64,000 nt of DNA from Opitutaceae bacterium (GCA_027482185.1 JAIXWF010000019.1:1-64000); one strand, 5' to 3'; shown: positions 1 to 10,853, counted from the stretch's first letter. Notes: generated by a model not told the origin, from the letters alone. Translations and numbers: made by a program.

Positions 1-407
<407 letters not shown>

Positions 408-1573
408 GAGTTCTGAACCTAGTGATTCATGAACTACTAACATGACAACAACTTACGTTGTTGTCTTTTTGAATTTTGATTGGGGGTCCCAATCAATCGC
501 ACAAAGTAAATTTCAAAGATCTTAACTTCGAACTTAGGCTCGGTGTTGAATCGAGCTTTGTGAATTAGTCCGACGTTTGTCGGTACCTCACCGCTTTGAA
601 CTTCTAAGCGGCGGTTGTCGAAGGGAGGGAGAGCAAACTAATTTGCTTTCCGCATTGCAAGACTTTTTTCGGAAGTTTTTCGATTTTTTCTAAAAAACTT
701 TCGGAGAAAGAACCCTCAGACTTCTGAACTTTGCTGCTCGTCGTTTCGTTTTACCGAACCGCTTTGCAGCGAAGGGAGGCGGAACATGCAACCTGCCCGA
801 ATACGTTCAAGGACTTTTTTGTTTTTGTCAGATACGGTTACGTTAGGCGCTGATAGATAGTGGTTTATGCGTTGTGAATTTTTGGACGACCTGGATGTCG
901 AGCATTGGGGAGAGGTTACGAAAGGGCAATTTTATCTGTATCCGCTTTTGTTGTACGCTGAACTTCTTCCGACGGCGTCGTCCCGAGGCAGAGCACTGAT
1001 TTTGCGGTGCTGCCTCTGACCGTTTCGCGGGCTGTGGTATTGTCAGCTGCAGGGCCGGTACTCGTCGCGAAGATTTGCGGCGTAAACCGCGGAGATCAGG
1101 GCATCCCTGACACAGTGCCTGGGGAACCCGGGATCCCAACAGGGGCAGACTTCACCGGATTCGTGGGCGAAGGGACCGAGGATTGCGCGGAATCGGTTTA
1201 CTCCGAGCCCAAGCCGGCTCTAACGGCGCTGGCAGAATCGTCGTATGCCCCGCACAGGCACCCGCGGTTGATCGTCTAGTAGATCGAGCCCGGGTTACTG
1301 CGTTGAGCGATAAGCAGCTGCCCGCGGCAGCTCGAGTTCGCTCAGAACCGTTGGGTTGCTGCAGCTCTTTTCGGTTCTTGGGCGTGGTCCCAGTATCTCC
1401 TGCAAGGTTTAGAGCGGTGAGGTCTTTGGGAGACAGCTTTTGAAACCGACGTGGGCACTTGCTCTTCAATCGTCCGGGGACTTTCGCGATGGTCGGAATT
1501 CACCGCGGCGCGGAGGCGCGGCGGCACGCATTATTCCGCCGCGTACCGCTGCCCTTGCCTCTCATCAACCCAT

Positions 1574-2935
1574 TCAGGGTGCGCCGGAACGACGATACAC
1601 GTCGTGCAATACCCGCACGGCGGCATCGACGAGCAACTGACCGGCCTCATCCACACCCGCTCCTGCGACCCCGGCTTCGTAGCCACCGCGGGCTTTTTCC
1701 CCGGGTAAACCGACATAGTGGACCCCGTTGCCGTTCGAGTAGCCGAGCACGAGAGTCTGGGGAAAAGGCGAACGCTCGCGGATCCGGGCACCGAGGTCGG
1801 TGAGCGGCTCTCCGGGGAGAGTCACGAATACGAGGGGGCCGCACACAATCGCCTGCACTTCGGCGGTCACGCGGTCCGAGCCCGTTCGATCTTTGGCAGC
1901 CGGAAGCAAGGGCAACTCCACGGCCGCGCGGCCAAACGTCAGCGGCCCGGGGGCCAACTTTACGGCAAAGCGCATCGCAGCCTGAGATTTCTTCGCCAAA
2001 CCGTCCGCCATTTCAGCCACGGCGGCGGCGCCGCGACGCCAGGGGTTGATGTCACCCGCATTGCCTTGGAGGAACATGCTCTCGCCGCCGAAAACCGCCG
2101 AGAGCCGGTTTGCGGCAGCTCCGGGCCAGTCCGCCGAGATCCCAGGATTCGACGGATAGATCGACACGGCATGGCAGGCCACGTGGAAGAGCGACGCAAT
2201 CGTCGCGGCCTGCGCGTCGCGGAAGGCCACGAGCGTCAGGGTGCGGTCCATCGGGCCGAAAACCGCCCCACCCTGCAGCACGTCGGGATTCCAGTCCTTG
2301 TGGGAGTAACTGACGACCGGCGCGGGCCGCGCATCGGCCAGGCCCCAGGCAGGGGCGCGCGGCCGCCGGTTGTTGAGGTATTCAGGTACGGCCACGCGGC
2401 CGATGAAGATATCCGCCGGCCGCGCCGCCGCCGCCGCCTGCCGGGCCGCCTGCTCCGTCGCAGCGAGCAGACGATCCATCCATTGCTTGAACGGCGGGTA
2501 GTCGTTCTGGGCGGGCATGTAGCGGAGCGCCCACCACGTGTCCCGCTCCTTGCCCCGATGGCCGCCGGAATAGACCGGAGCCCACGGCGCCGAGTGCGTG
2601 TGGCTCGCGTTGATGAGAATCTGTTCGCCGGGGATCGAGAGCGCCGAACCCACGACACGCCGGACCTCGTCGCGCGCGGACTCGGAGACATCGACCAAGT
2701 CCCAACGCACGATCACGGCCTTCGTGCGGCCGTCGTCGATCACGAGAACGTGCACAAACAAGGGATCGAGCACGTTTTCGTAGGGCTTGCCGGTGACCCA
2801 GTTACGCACGGTCACATCGGGGGTGATATCCGCCCGCGCGGCGCCGACGCGCAGGGAAATCGGTTTTTCAGCCGGTGCGGCCGAAAGGACGGACAAGCAG
2901 GCGAGGGCAAGAATCCAGCAACGACGCAGGTACAT
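1574..2935 (-). CDS. Neutral/alkaline non-lysosomal ceramidase-like secreted protein
   Basis: 453 aa, signal peptide, VGAARADITPD N-terminus and NASHTHSAPW motif typical of the neutral ceramidase N-terminal domain. Confidence 0.8.
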   Translation of the reverse strand: MYLRRCWILALACLSVLSAAPAEKPISLRVGAARADITPDVTVRNWVTGKPYENVLDPLFVHVLVIDDGRTKAVIVRWDLVDVSESARDEVRRVVGSALSIPGEQILINASHTHSAPWAPVYSGGHRGKERDTWWALRYMPAQNDYPPFKQWMDRLLAATEQAARQAAAAARPADIFIGRVAVPEYLNNRRPRAPAWGLADARPAPVVSYSHKDWNPDVLQGGAVFGPMDRTLTLVAFRDAQAATIASLFHVACHAVSIYPSNPGISADWPGAAANRLSAVFGGESMFLQGNAGDINPWRRGAAAVAEMADGLAKKSQAAMRFAVKLAPGPLTFGRAAVELPLLPAAKDRTGSDRVTAEVQAIVCGPLVFVTLPGEPLTDLGARIRERSPFPQTLVLGYSNGNGVHYVGLPGEKARGGYEAGVAGAGVDEAGQLLVDAAVRVLHDVYRRSGAP

Positions 2936-2982
2936 AGGGGAAAGGGGATGCGGTCAGCTGACCGCCACGGGGTGAAGCCGAG

Positions 2983-5982
2983 TCAAGGCGCCGACAAAAA
3001 CGAAAGCAAATCCGCCATCGCCGCCGGAGAAATCGCCCCCTCGAGACCTTCGGGCATGAGCGAAGCGGTCGCGCCGCTGAGGCTGCGGATGTTTTGCCGC
3101 AGAATTGTTTCCTCGGGCCCGCCGATCCGGCGCAGCTTCAGGCTACCCGGAGTTTCCTCGGTGATCAGCCCGGAGACCGAACTGCCGTCGGCCAATTCGA
3201 CGGTGTAGGCGAGGTAGGCGGGCGCGACTTCGCGGTTGGGATCAAGAATCGCCAAGAGCAGCTTTTCGCGATCCCAGCCACGGACGGTCTCCAAGTTAGG
3301 CCCGAGTTCCGTGCCGCGGCCTGCAAAGCGATGACAGGCGGCGCACACTTGGTCGAAAACCGCCGCGCCGCTGACCGAGTCCCCGCGCAATCCGAGTTGG
3401 GCTTGATACGACGCCACAACGTCGGCGCGGGCCGAGACCGCCTTGGTGCCGAACAATCGCTCGGCACGCGTCTTGATGGCCGGGTCGGTGTGAGCCAGAA
3501 GTTGGTTGCGACGCGCCAGACTAAGTTGGCCGGCGGCAATCCTGCCGGATTCGATCGCGGTCAGGACGGACCCCGCGCGATCACGGCGGGCGAGGAGCGC
3601 CACCAACGCTTCCTCCCTTTGGGCCGGCGAAAACCGCGCCCAACTCGAAACCACATCGCCGACCACGTCGGTGCTCGCATATCCAGCAAGTACCTTCAGG
3701 GCGGCGCTTTGCAGAGTCGGCACGGCCGTCTCGGACAAACGTGCCGCCAAAATCGGCCGGGCGCGGGAAAGGTCATCCAACGCCACCAAACGAACCGCCG
3801 CCACCCGCTCGCCCTCCGGGCGCGAAACATCCGCGGCGGTCTTGGCGGCAGCGGCCAGCACACCGTCGGCGGCGCGTGCGGCCGCGTGATGATCGGCCAA
3901 TAGGGCACGCAGGGGGCGGCTGGCTTGGCGCAAGCCATCACCCAAGCCGGTCCACAACGCATCCCGCGCTTCCGCGGCGCGCGCGGCAGCGGACCAAGCG
4001 TCAACCAACGCCGCGATGCCGTCAGGCCTGGCTTGGGCGCCGATCATAAACGCCAGCGACCGCACCGCTTCCGTGGCATCCCGCTGCGCGAAGATCTCAG
4101 CGTCGCCCAAGATCGAACGCGCCAGTTCCAAGGCTCCGGTGGGCGCTCCGCTCAACGCCGCGGCCCGCACCCATTTGTCGCCGACATCGCGGCGCAAAAC
4201 AGCGAGCGCGACGTCGCGGGCTCGCGGGTCGGCCATGCCGGCGGCCACAAACGCGACCTGGTAGCGCACGCGGATTTCCGCGTCCTGCGCCAACGCGACG
4301 ATCCGGTCGCGCAACACGGCCGAACCTGCCAACCGCGGCTCGGCGAGCCGCACGGCGTGTTCCCGCAACCCGGGCGACGGATCGGCGAGCGCGCGCAACA
4401 ACTCCGGCTCCGTCAACGCGGCGAGGCCGTCGAGCGTCCACAGGGCGTGGAGCCGCGTGAGTTCGCCGGGCGCCCCTTGCAACAGCGCACGCAGCGCGGG
4501 CACGGCGCCGGCATCCTGGCGCTCGAACAGCAGGCGCTGCGCGGTTTCGCGCCACCAGGAGTTGGGATTCGACAGCGTCGCCACCAATTCCGCCGTCGAA
4601 GCGGACCCGAGGCGCGGCGGTTTCGGCACCTTGAAACCGGGCGGGGCCAAACGGTAGATGCGGCCGCGGTCGCGGCCGCTCTGCAAGTCGAGGCGCGCGT
4701 GGATGTCGTCCGGGATCGACCACGGGTGCTCGATCGTCTCCCGGTACATGTCGACCACGTGGAGCGTGCCGTCGGGGGCGTTGACGAGGTTGACGGGGCG
4801 GAACCAGAGGTCGGTCGAGGCGAGGAATTCCGTTTCCCGGTCGGCCGCCTCGATGCGGAAGGTGACGCCGTCCTTTGCGATGGTCTGGCGCTGGACGAGG
4901 TTGTTGGCGACCTCGGCGACGAAGACCTGACCGTAGTACTCGGCGGGATACGCGACACCGCGGTAGACGGCGATGCCGGCGGCGGACGTGAAGACGCCGC
5001 CCGCGACCAATTCGCTCTTCGGCAAGGAGGAACCCTCGGCGGTCCAGCGGCGCGCGCGCAATTCGCGCCACGGCTCGATGGGGCTGATGCGGCCCACGGG
5101 CAACGTGTCGCCGGGAGTGCGGGCGTCGTGCACGGGATTCGGGGCGACGAGCAACGGGTTGCGGGCGGCGCGGGTGCCGTCGAACACCACGTGCTGGGCC
5201 GGGTTGCGGATGTTGCAGAGGAAACGGTTGCCCCAGTCGTCGGCGGTGTGGCCGAAGCGGGCGCCGCCGGCGATGATCTCGAACGTGCCGTCGCGGGGAT
5301 CGATGCGGAGATCGTGGCGGGCGAAGCGCAGCGGCGGGCGTTCCTCGCCGGGCCGGCGCAGTTGGCCGCCGTTGGTGCCGCCGGTGACGGTGACGCGGTT
5401 GTCGAGTCCCCAGAGCGGGGAATTCATCAGGGCCTGGACGTTGTATTTGCGGAAACCGGACACGAGGATCCGGCGTTCGTCGGCCCGGTGGTCGCCGTCG
5501 TTATCTTTAAGGTAGAGGATTTCCGGAGTGGCCGTGACGATCAGGCCGCCGCGCCACACGCAGAGGCCGCTGGGCCAGGAGAGGCCCTCGGCAAAGATGT
5601 GGCTCTCGTCGAAGCGGCCGTCGCCGTCGCGGTCGATGAGTTTGCGGATGCGGCCGATCGGAGCGTCGGTGGTGTTGTCCTTCCAAGCCTGGTGGGTGGC
5701 CTTGTCGGTGTACGGGTAGTCCCGCATTTCGGCGACGTAGGCGGCGCCGTCTTCGTCGTAGACCACGGCAACCGGACTCGAGACGAGCGGTTCGGCCGCG
5801 AGCAGGTCCATGGTGAACCCGCCCTTGAGCCGGAACGTCGCCGGGGCCGATGCGGGTTCGACGGCCGGGAACGACGGCAGCAAATCGGCCGCGACCGCGT
5901 GCCCGGCCGCGAGGCCGCCGAGCAACGCGGAGACGAACGCCGCCCGCAGCGGCAACATCAGGCGCGGGCGGCGGCGGGACAT
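2983..5982 (-). CDS. PVC-type heme-binding protein (membrane-bound dehydrogenase-like propeller, HEAT-like region, C-terminal c-type cytochrome)
   Basis: Start at MSRRRPRLMLPLRAAF inside a longer ORF; 999 aa; GFTMDLLAAEPLVSSPVAVVYDEDGAAYVAEMRDYP and C-terminal VCAACHRFAGRGTELGPNL (CxxCH). Confidence 0.85.
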   Translation of the reverse strand: MSRRRPRLMLPLRAAFVSALLGGLAAGHAVAADLLPSFPAVEPASAPATFRLKGGFTMDLLAAEPLVSSPVAVVYDEDGAAYVAEMRDYPYTDKATHQAWKDNTTDAPIGRIRKLIDRDGDGRFDESHIFAEGLSWPSGLCVWRGGLIVTATPEILYLKDNDGDHRADERRILVSGFRKYNVQALMNSPLWGLDNRVTVTGGTNGGQLRRPGEERPPLRFARHDLRIDPRDGTFEIIAGGARFGHTADDWGNRFLCNIRNPAQHVVFDGTRAARNPLLVAPNPVHDARTPGDTLPVGRISPIEPWRELRARRWTAEGSSLPKSELVAGGVFTSAAGIAVYRGVAYPAEYYGQVFVAEVANNLVQRQTIAKDGVTFRIEAADRETEFLASTDLWFRPVNLVNAPDGTLHVVDMYRETIEHPWSIPDDIHARLDLQSGRDRGRIYRLAPPGFKVPKPPRLGSASTAELVATLSNPNSWWRETAQRLLFERQDAGAVPALRALLQGAPGELTRLHALWTLDGLAALTEPELLRALADPSPGLREHAVRLAEPRLAGSAVLRDRIVALAQDAEIRVRYQVAFVAAGMADPRARDVALAVLRRDVGDKWVRAAALSGAPTGALELARSILGDAEIFAQRDATEAVRSLAFMIGAQARPDGIAALVDAWSAAARAAEARDALWTGLGDGLRQASRPLRALLADHHAAARAADGVLAAAAKTAADVSRPEGERVAAVRLVALDDLSRARPILAARLSETAVPTLQSAALKVLAGYASTDVVGDVVSSWARFSPAQREEALVALLARRDRAGSVLTAIESGRIAAGQLSLARRNQLLAHTDPAIKTRAERLFGTKAVSARADVVASYQAQLGLRGDSVSGAAVFDQVCAACHRFAGRGTELGPNLETVRGWDREKLLLAILDPNREVAPAYLAYTVELADGSSVSGLITEETPGSLKLRRIGGPEETILRQNIRSLSGATASLMPEGLEGAISPAAMADLLSFLSAP

Positions 5983-5984
5983 CG

Positions 5985-8906
5985 TCAGAAGCGGCCGCTG
6001 ATGCCGGCGACGACCTTGGCGACCACGATGCGCGTCTGGTTGGGCCGGTCCTTGGAGCCGACCCAGGTTTCCGTGATCGGCGATTTGTTGAGATTCTCGA
6101 TGTCGCAGAAGATCGCGGTGTTCCGGGTGAAGTTGTAGCGGGTCTTCAGGTTCACCTGCATCTTGGGTTCCTGGTAAACAAGCAGCGCGGCGTTGGCGCT
6201 GTTGGTGACGAGGTATTCGCTGCGCCAGACGGCGTTGAGGCGGACGTTGAGGCCGTGGCCGAGGTAGGTCAGCGCGACGTTGCCCGTCTTCGGGACGAAG
6301 CCCGCGACGGTCGACGTGACGGTGGCGCCGCCGTAATCGCCGCGGGTGAGGAGCCGCGTGTAGTTGGCGTAAAAGCCGAAGCCGCGCCAAAAGCCGGGGA
6401 GAAACGTGAACTGCTGCTGGTAGGCGAGCTCGAGGCCGCGGTACTTGGCGCTGCCGCCGTTGCGCGTCGTCGAGATGCGGTAGCCGACGTATTGGCCGTC
6501 GAAGCCGTTGTCGGCGCCGGCGGCGACGAATTGGGACGTATCCGTGAACTGGAAACCGTCGACCTGTTTCATGAACGCGCTGGCCGACACTTGGCCGACG
6601 GGCTCGAAGTAGTACTCGAGGGTGGCGTCGAAATTGTCGGAGTACTGCGGCTTGAGGCCGGCGTTGCGGATCGTGACCGTCTGGGCGACGTCGTTGATCG
6701 TGTCGGCGGGCATGATGGCGTCGAACGAAGGCCGGCCGATGCCCGAGGAGTAGCTGAGGCGGGAGACCAGATTGCGCGTCGGCGCGTAGCGCAGGTGGAG
6801 GCCGGGAAACACATCGCGGTACGAGCCCTTGCGGCGCAGGCGGTTGATGACGCCGGCGACCGTGACCGGGCCCTCGGCGTCGGTTTCCGTTTTCTCAATG
6901 CGCACGCCGCCGAGGACCGAGAGGCTGGCGAGCTTCAGGTTGCCCATGGCGTAGCCGGACGTGACGGTTTCGGTGATGCTGCGGTCGCCGTTGAGCCGGG
7001 ACGTGTTGGTGAACGCGACATCCTCGCGCCAGAGGCCGGGATTGAGGGCTTGGTGGCGGGCGACGGCGAAGGGATTGGCCCAGGGCGGCGAGCGGTAGCC
7101 GGCGTTGGAGTCGGTCCATTTCGGCGTGGTGTCGGCAAACTGGGCGATGCCGCCGAGGTCGTCGGCGTTGTTCTGGATGCCGTCGGCGCCGGTGAAGTTG
7201 TAGCGCTTGGAGAAGTTGTCCAAGGCGCGTTCCTGGCTGCGGATGACGCCGCCGGCCTTGAAGGTGATGGGGACGGGCGCGATGAACGTCTTCTTCACGT
7301 TCAACTTGGCGGTGCGGACCTCGTCCTCGCCCATGCGGTCGCTCTGGGTGAGGAGCATGGTGCCGTAGTTGGCGAGATTGTAGAGGTCGGGGCCGGCGGT
7401 CTGGGCGTACTTGGGCCACTTGGGGTCGTCGCGACGGTCGATGGTGAAGCCGATGTTGGTCAGGCGGTAGCTGACGGCGCCCTTGGGCCGGGAGGAAAAG
7501 TGCCGGCCGGTCGGGGCGTAGTCGTAGTAGGTTTCGGAATTCGACAGGCTGACGCCGTAGTCGATCTCGAGCCCCGGGAGGCGATGGCGGATCGTCGGCA
7601 CGAACTGCAGGGTGCGGCCGGACTTGTCGTCGGTCGTGAGCGTGATGGCGCTGGAGGAGTTGTTGTTCGCCAGAATCTCGCCGAAGAAATTCGTGTAGCC
7701 GGGACGGAAATTCGCGACCGCCGCGGTGGTGCCGAGGACCATGGCGCGCGTGTCGTTGGTCTCGTGGAACCAATTGTAGGCGGTGTTGAAACTGAGGACG
7801 GTGGTCTCGCTCAGTTTGTATTCCAGCTTCACGCCGGTCGCGAGGCGCGTGCGCGGGGCGCCGGCGGGGCGCGGCACGGTGATGTTCTGGGTGTAGTACG
7901 GCTCGGTGAGCACGCTCTGGTAGGTCGCCAGCGCCGCGGTGTCGCCGCCGGGCTGGGAGTGGTAGGTGAAGTTGACGGAGACGCCGATGCGTTTCTCGGC
8001 GCCGAGGCGGTCGGCGTAGGAGAAGTTGAGCGAGGGCCCGATATTCTTGATCGGCTCGCGGAGGAAATTGTCGGACCGGGTGTAGTACTTCGGGCGCCAC
8101 ACGCCGCCGATCGAGTAGGTGAAGACGCGGGGCTGGTTGCGGTCGAAGGCGCTCTTCGAGACGATGTTCACGTTGCCGCCGATGGAGTCGGCGTCCATGT
8201 CCGGCGTCGGCGCCTTCGTGACCTCGATGGTCTCGATGTTGTTGAGCGAAGCCTGCTCGAACTCGAACGTGCGCCCGGCGCCGGCGGATTGGGAACTCGC
8301 CATGCGGTCGCCGTCCATGGTCACGGAATTGAGGGCGCCGTCGATGCCGCGGATCTGGACCGAACGCACGTCGGCGCCGACGTAGACGGCGGTGATGCCG
8401 GGCAGCTGCTGGAGGAAGTCGCCGATGTTGCCGTCGGCGACGTTGCCGAAGCTGTCGGAGGCGACGACGTTCTTCACGTTGAGGGCCTCGCGTTGCTTGG
8501 TGATGGCGGCGGCGTTGCCCTCGCGGGGGCCGGAGACGGTGAAGGCCTCGAGTTTGTAGATGCCGGCGTTGAGCTCGATGTTCTGCCGGAGGCGGACGCC
8601 GGATTTGATGTCGACGGTGAGCCGCTGCGGCTCGAGGCCGGTGTAGCGGACGACAAGGGTGGCCGGGCCGGGCGGCAGCGTGAGCTCGAAACGCCCCTCG
8701 CGGTCGGTGAGGGCCGAGGCGGAACGGCCCTCGACGGAGACTTCCGCGCCGTCGAGGAACGTGGCGGTGGCGGCATTGCTGACTTGGCCGGTGACAAAGC
8801 CGTTGCCCTGGGCGAAGCCGGCCGCCGCGCAGGCGGCGAACAACCAGCAGGCGAAGAGACGGCGGAACGAGGGCACGAGGGAGCGTGCGGCGGCGGGGAA
8901 CATCAT
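5985..8906 (-). CDS. TonB-dependent receptor (TonB1) with N-terminal carboxypeptidase-regulatory-like domain
   Basis: Start MMFPAAARSLVPSF with signal peptide; plug region VVASDSFGNVADGNIGDFLQQLPGITAVYVGADVRSVQIRGI; C-terminal aromatic AGISGRF. Confidence 0.92.
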   Translation of the reverse strand: MMFPAAARSLVPSFRRLFACWLFAACAAAGFAQGNGFVTGQVSNAATATFLDGAEVSVEGRSASALTDREGRFELTLPPGPATLVVRYTGLEPQRLTVDIKSGVRLRQNIELNAGIYKLEAFTVSGPREGNAAAITKQREALNVKNVVASDSFGNVADGNIGDFLQQLPGITAVYVGADVRSVQIRGIDGALNSVTMDGDRMASSQSAGAGRTFEFEQASLNNIETIEVTKAPTPDMDADSIGGNVNIVSKSAFDRNQPRVFTYSIGGVWRPKYYTRSDNFLREPIKNIGPSLNFSYADRLGAEKRIGVSVNFTYHSQPGGDTAALATYQSVLTEPYYTQNITVPRPAGAPRTRLATGVKLEYKLSETTVLSFNTAYNWFHETNDTRAMVLGTTAAVANFRPGYTNFFGEILANNNSSSAITLTTDDKSGRTLQFVPTIRHRLPGLEIDYGVSLSNSETYYDYAPTGRHFSSRPKGAVSYRLTNIGFTIDRRDDPKWPKYAQTAGPDLYNLANYGTMLLTQSDRMGEDEVRTAKLNVKKTFIAPVPITFKAGGVIRSQERALDNFSKRYNFTGADGIQNNADDLGGIAQFADTTPKWTDSNAGYRSPPWANPFAVARHQALNPGLWREDVAFTNTSRLNGDRSITETVTSGYAMGNLKLASLSVLGGVRIEKTETDAEGPVTVAGVINRLRRKGSYRDVFPGLHLRYAPTRNLVSRLSYSSGIGRPSFDAIMPADTINDVAQTVTIRNAGLKPQYSDNFDATLEYYFEPVGQVSASAFMKQVDGFQFTDTSQFVAAGADNGFDGQYVGYRISTTRNGGSAKYRGLELAYQQQFTFLPGFWRGFGFYANYTRLLTRGDYGGATVTSTVAGFVPKTGNVALTYLGHGLNVRLNAVWRSEYLVTNSANAALLVYQEPKMQVNLKTRYNFTRNTAIFCDIENLNKSPITETWVGSKDRPNQTRIVVAKVVAGISGRF

Positions 8907-8937
8907 AACGGTGGGGTAAGCAGGCGGGATGCCGTTT

Positions 8938-8953
8938 GTAACTGTAAAGTTAC
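8938..8953. promoter_or_regulatory. Palindromic operator candidate, site 1: GTAACT-GTAA-AGTTAC
   Basis: Perfect 6+6 arms, N4 spacer, in the divergent TonB1/amidohydrolase intergenic region. Confidence 0.75.
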
Positions 8954-9033
8954 CAAAACGAGCGCGCGTCAAACCGAAAGGCCCTCGGCCGCGAATTCCC
9001 TCCGGCGAGACGAGAACGGATTTGCCAACATCG

Positions 9034-9049
9034 GTAACCGACACGTTAC
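9034..9049. promoter_or_regulatory. Palindromic operator candidate, site 2: GTAACC-GACA-CGTTAC
   Basis: GTAAC-N6-GTTAC core intact; 11 bp upstream of ATG at 9061. Confidence 0.7.
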
Positions 9050-9060
9050 TCCGGCCCGGC

Positions 9061-9927
9061 ATGGACCGCCGTTCGTTTCTTACCTTCGCCGCGGGCTCCG
9101 CGGGCCTCGCCGCGACCGGCGGGGCCGCCGCGGCACCGGCAGCGGGCGACGGCTTCGTCGACACCAACGTCCACCTCGGCTCCTGGGCCGTGCGGCGCGG
9201 CTGGGCGGATGCGCCCGCGGAACTCGCGGCGCGGCTGCGGCGCCACGGCGTGACGGCGGCGTGGACCGGCCACTTCGACGCCGTGCTGCACAGCGACCTC
9301 GGCGGCGCCAACGCCCGGCTCGCGGCCGCCTGCGCGGGGAGCGGCGGCCTGCTCGTGCCGTTCGGCACCGTGAACCCGACCTTCCCGGATTGGGCGGACG
9401 ACCTGCGGCGCTGCCGGGAAGTCCACGGCATGCCCGGGATCCGGCTCTATCCCAACTACCACGGCTACGGACTCGACGATCCGCGTTTCGCCGCCCTGCT
9501 CGCGCGGGCCGCGGCGAGCCGGCTGCTGGTGCAGATTGCGGTTTTGCTCGAGGATGAACGCTCGCAGAACCCCGCTCTCGTCGCGGCGCCGGTGAACCTC
9601 GCTCCGTTGCCCGAAGTGCTCGCGCAAACCCCGGGCGCCCGCGTCATGCTGCTCAACAGCGGCGGCCGCGTGCTCAACGCGCATACGCCATTGCTGCAGC
9701 GGTTGATCCAGGCGGGCTGCGGATTCGAGATCGCGACCCTAGAAGGCGCGGGCGGACTTGGGGCGCTGCTGCAACGCAGCCCCGGGGCCAAGGTCGCCTT
9801 CGGTTCGCACGCGCCGTGGTTCTATTTCGAAGCGGCGCTGTTGAAATTGCAGGAATCGGAACTGACCGCTGCGCAACTCGCCGCCGTCCGCCACGGGCAC
9901 GCAACCGCCCTCCTCTCCCCCGCATGA
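9061..9927 (+). CDS. Tat-signal amidohydrolase-family protein, HxH-less small paralogue
   Basis: MDRRSFLTFAAGSAGLAATGG Tat-type signal; FVDTNVHLGSWAVRR; homologous to 22451-23224 (VPFGTVNPTF...GIRLYPNYHGYGLD). Confidence 0.75.
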   Translation: MDRRSFLTFAAGSAGLAATGGAAAAPAAGDGFVDTNVHLGSWAVRRGWADAPAELAARLRRHGVTAAWTGHFDAVLHSDLGGANARLAAACAGSGGLLVPFGTVNPTFPDWADDLRRCREVHGMPGIRLYPNYHGYGLDDPRFAALLARAAASRLLVQIAVLLEDERSQNPALVAAPVNLAPLPEVLAQTPGARVMLLNSGGRVLNAHTPLLQRLIQAGCGFEIATLEGAGGLGALLQRSPGAKVAFGSHAPWFYFEAALLKLQESELTAAQLAAVRHGHATALLSPA

Positions 9928-10841
9928 ACCGCCGCACTTTCTGCACCACCCTCGCGACCGGCGCGGCCCTGCCCGCGATCGCCGCGGCGCGTCCGGCCGA
10001 CGTGCCCGCGACGGCATCGGCCTGGGGCAACGCCGACGACCTGCGCAACCTCGGCATCTGGGACGTACACATCCACGTGGGCAGTCCCGGGGCCACGCCG
10101 GAGAAACGCATGGAAACGTTGCTGCGCAGCGCCGATCGGCTCGGCGTGGAACGGTTGTGCACGATGATGAGCCCGCCGTGGCAGTACGAGCCGACGCCGG
10201 AGCAATTCCGCCGGAGCAACGACGACGTGCTCGCGATCGTGAAGTCGTTTCCCGAACGGGCCTTCGGTTTCGTCTACCTCAATCCGCGGCACCTCAAAGA
10301 AAGCCTCGCGGAACTCGAGCGCTGCGTCGCCGACGGCCCGATGGTCGGCATCAAGCTTTGGGTCGGCACCCGGGCCAACGCGCCCGAGCTCGATCCGATC
10401 GTGCGGCGCGCGGCGGAGCTCAAGGCGTTGATTCTGCAGCACACGTGGATCAAGCAGCGCGGCAAGGGCAACCTGCCGCACGAATCGACGCCGATGGAAC
10501 TGGCGGAATTGTCCGCGCGGCATCCCGGTTTTCCGATGGTCTGCGGGCATACGGGCGGCGGCGATTGGGCCCTCGGTATCCGCGCCATCCGCGACCGGCC
10601 CGAGTTGCACGCCGACCTCGGCGGCGGCGATCCGGTCTACGGCGAAGTCGAAATGGCGGTCCGCGAACTCGGCGCGAGCCGCGTGCTTTACGGCAGCGAC
10701 GCCAACGGCCGCAGTTTCGCTTCCCAATTGGGCCGCGTGCTCGGCGCGGACATTTCCGTCGCGGACAAGAAATTGATCCTGCGGGAAAATCTCCGCCGGC
10801 TGCTGTTGCCCGCGCTGACGCGCAAGGGGATCAGGGCGTGA
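9924..10841 (+). CDS. Tat-signal amidohydrolase (amidohydrolase_2-like)
   Basis: MNRRTFCTTLATGAALPAIAA Tat-type signal; IWDVHIHVG (HxH); VCGHTGGGDW and GSDAN motifs; ATGA overlap with upstream gene. Confidence 0.82.
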   Translation: MNRRTFCTTLATGAALPAIAAARPADVPATASAWGNADDLRNLGIWDVHIHVGSPGATPEKRMETLLRSADRLGVERLCTMMSPPWQYEPTPEQFRRSNDDVLAIVKSFPERAFGFVYLNPRHLKESLAELERCVADGPMVGIKLWVGTRANAPELDPIVRRAAELKALILQHTWIKQRGKGNLPHESTPMELAELSARHPGFPMVCGHTGGGDWALGIRAIRDRPELHADLGGGDPVYGEVEMAVRELGASRVLYGSDANGRSFASQLGRVLGADISVADKKLILRENLRRLLLPALTRKGIRA

Positions 10842-10853
10842 AGGACGCGGGCC

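Noticed and set aside
950-1480. 6S RNA, tmRNA, RNase P or SRP RNA in the region upstream of 16S
   Set aside because: Looked for conserved signature sequences of these RNAs by eye and found none; left as an unexplained region only.
2308-2323. GTAACTGACG... half-site inside the ceramidase-like gene
   Set aside because: Intragenic and without the complementary right arm; single GTAAC half-sites inside genes (e.g. near 13087, 36846, 43788) were not counted.
5850-9557. 1235-aa plus-strand ORF
   Set aside because: Antisense to the heme protein and TonB1; Arg/Gly/Val/Asp-rich low-complexity translation typical of shadow ORFs in high-GC DNA.
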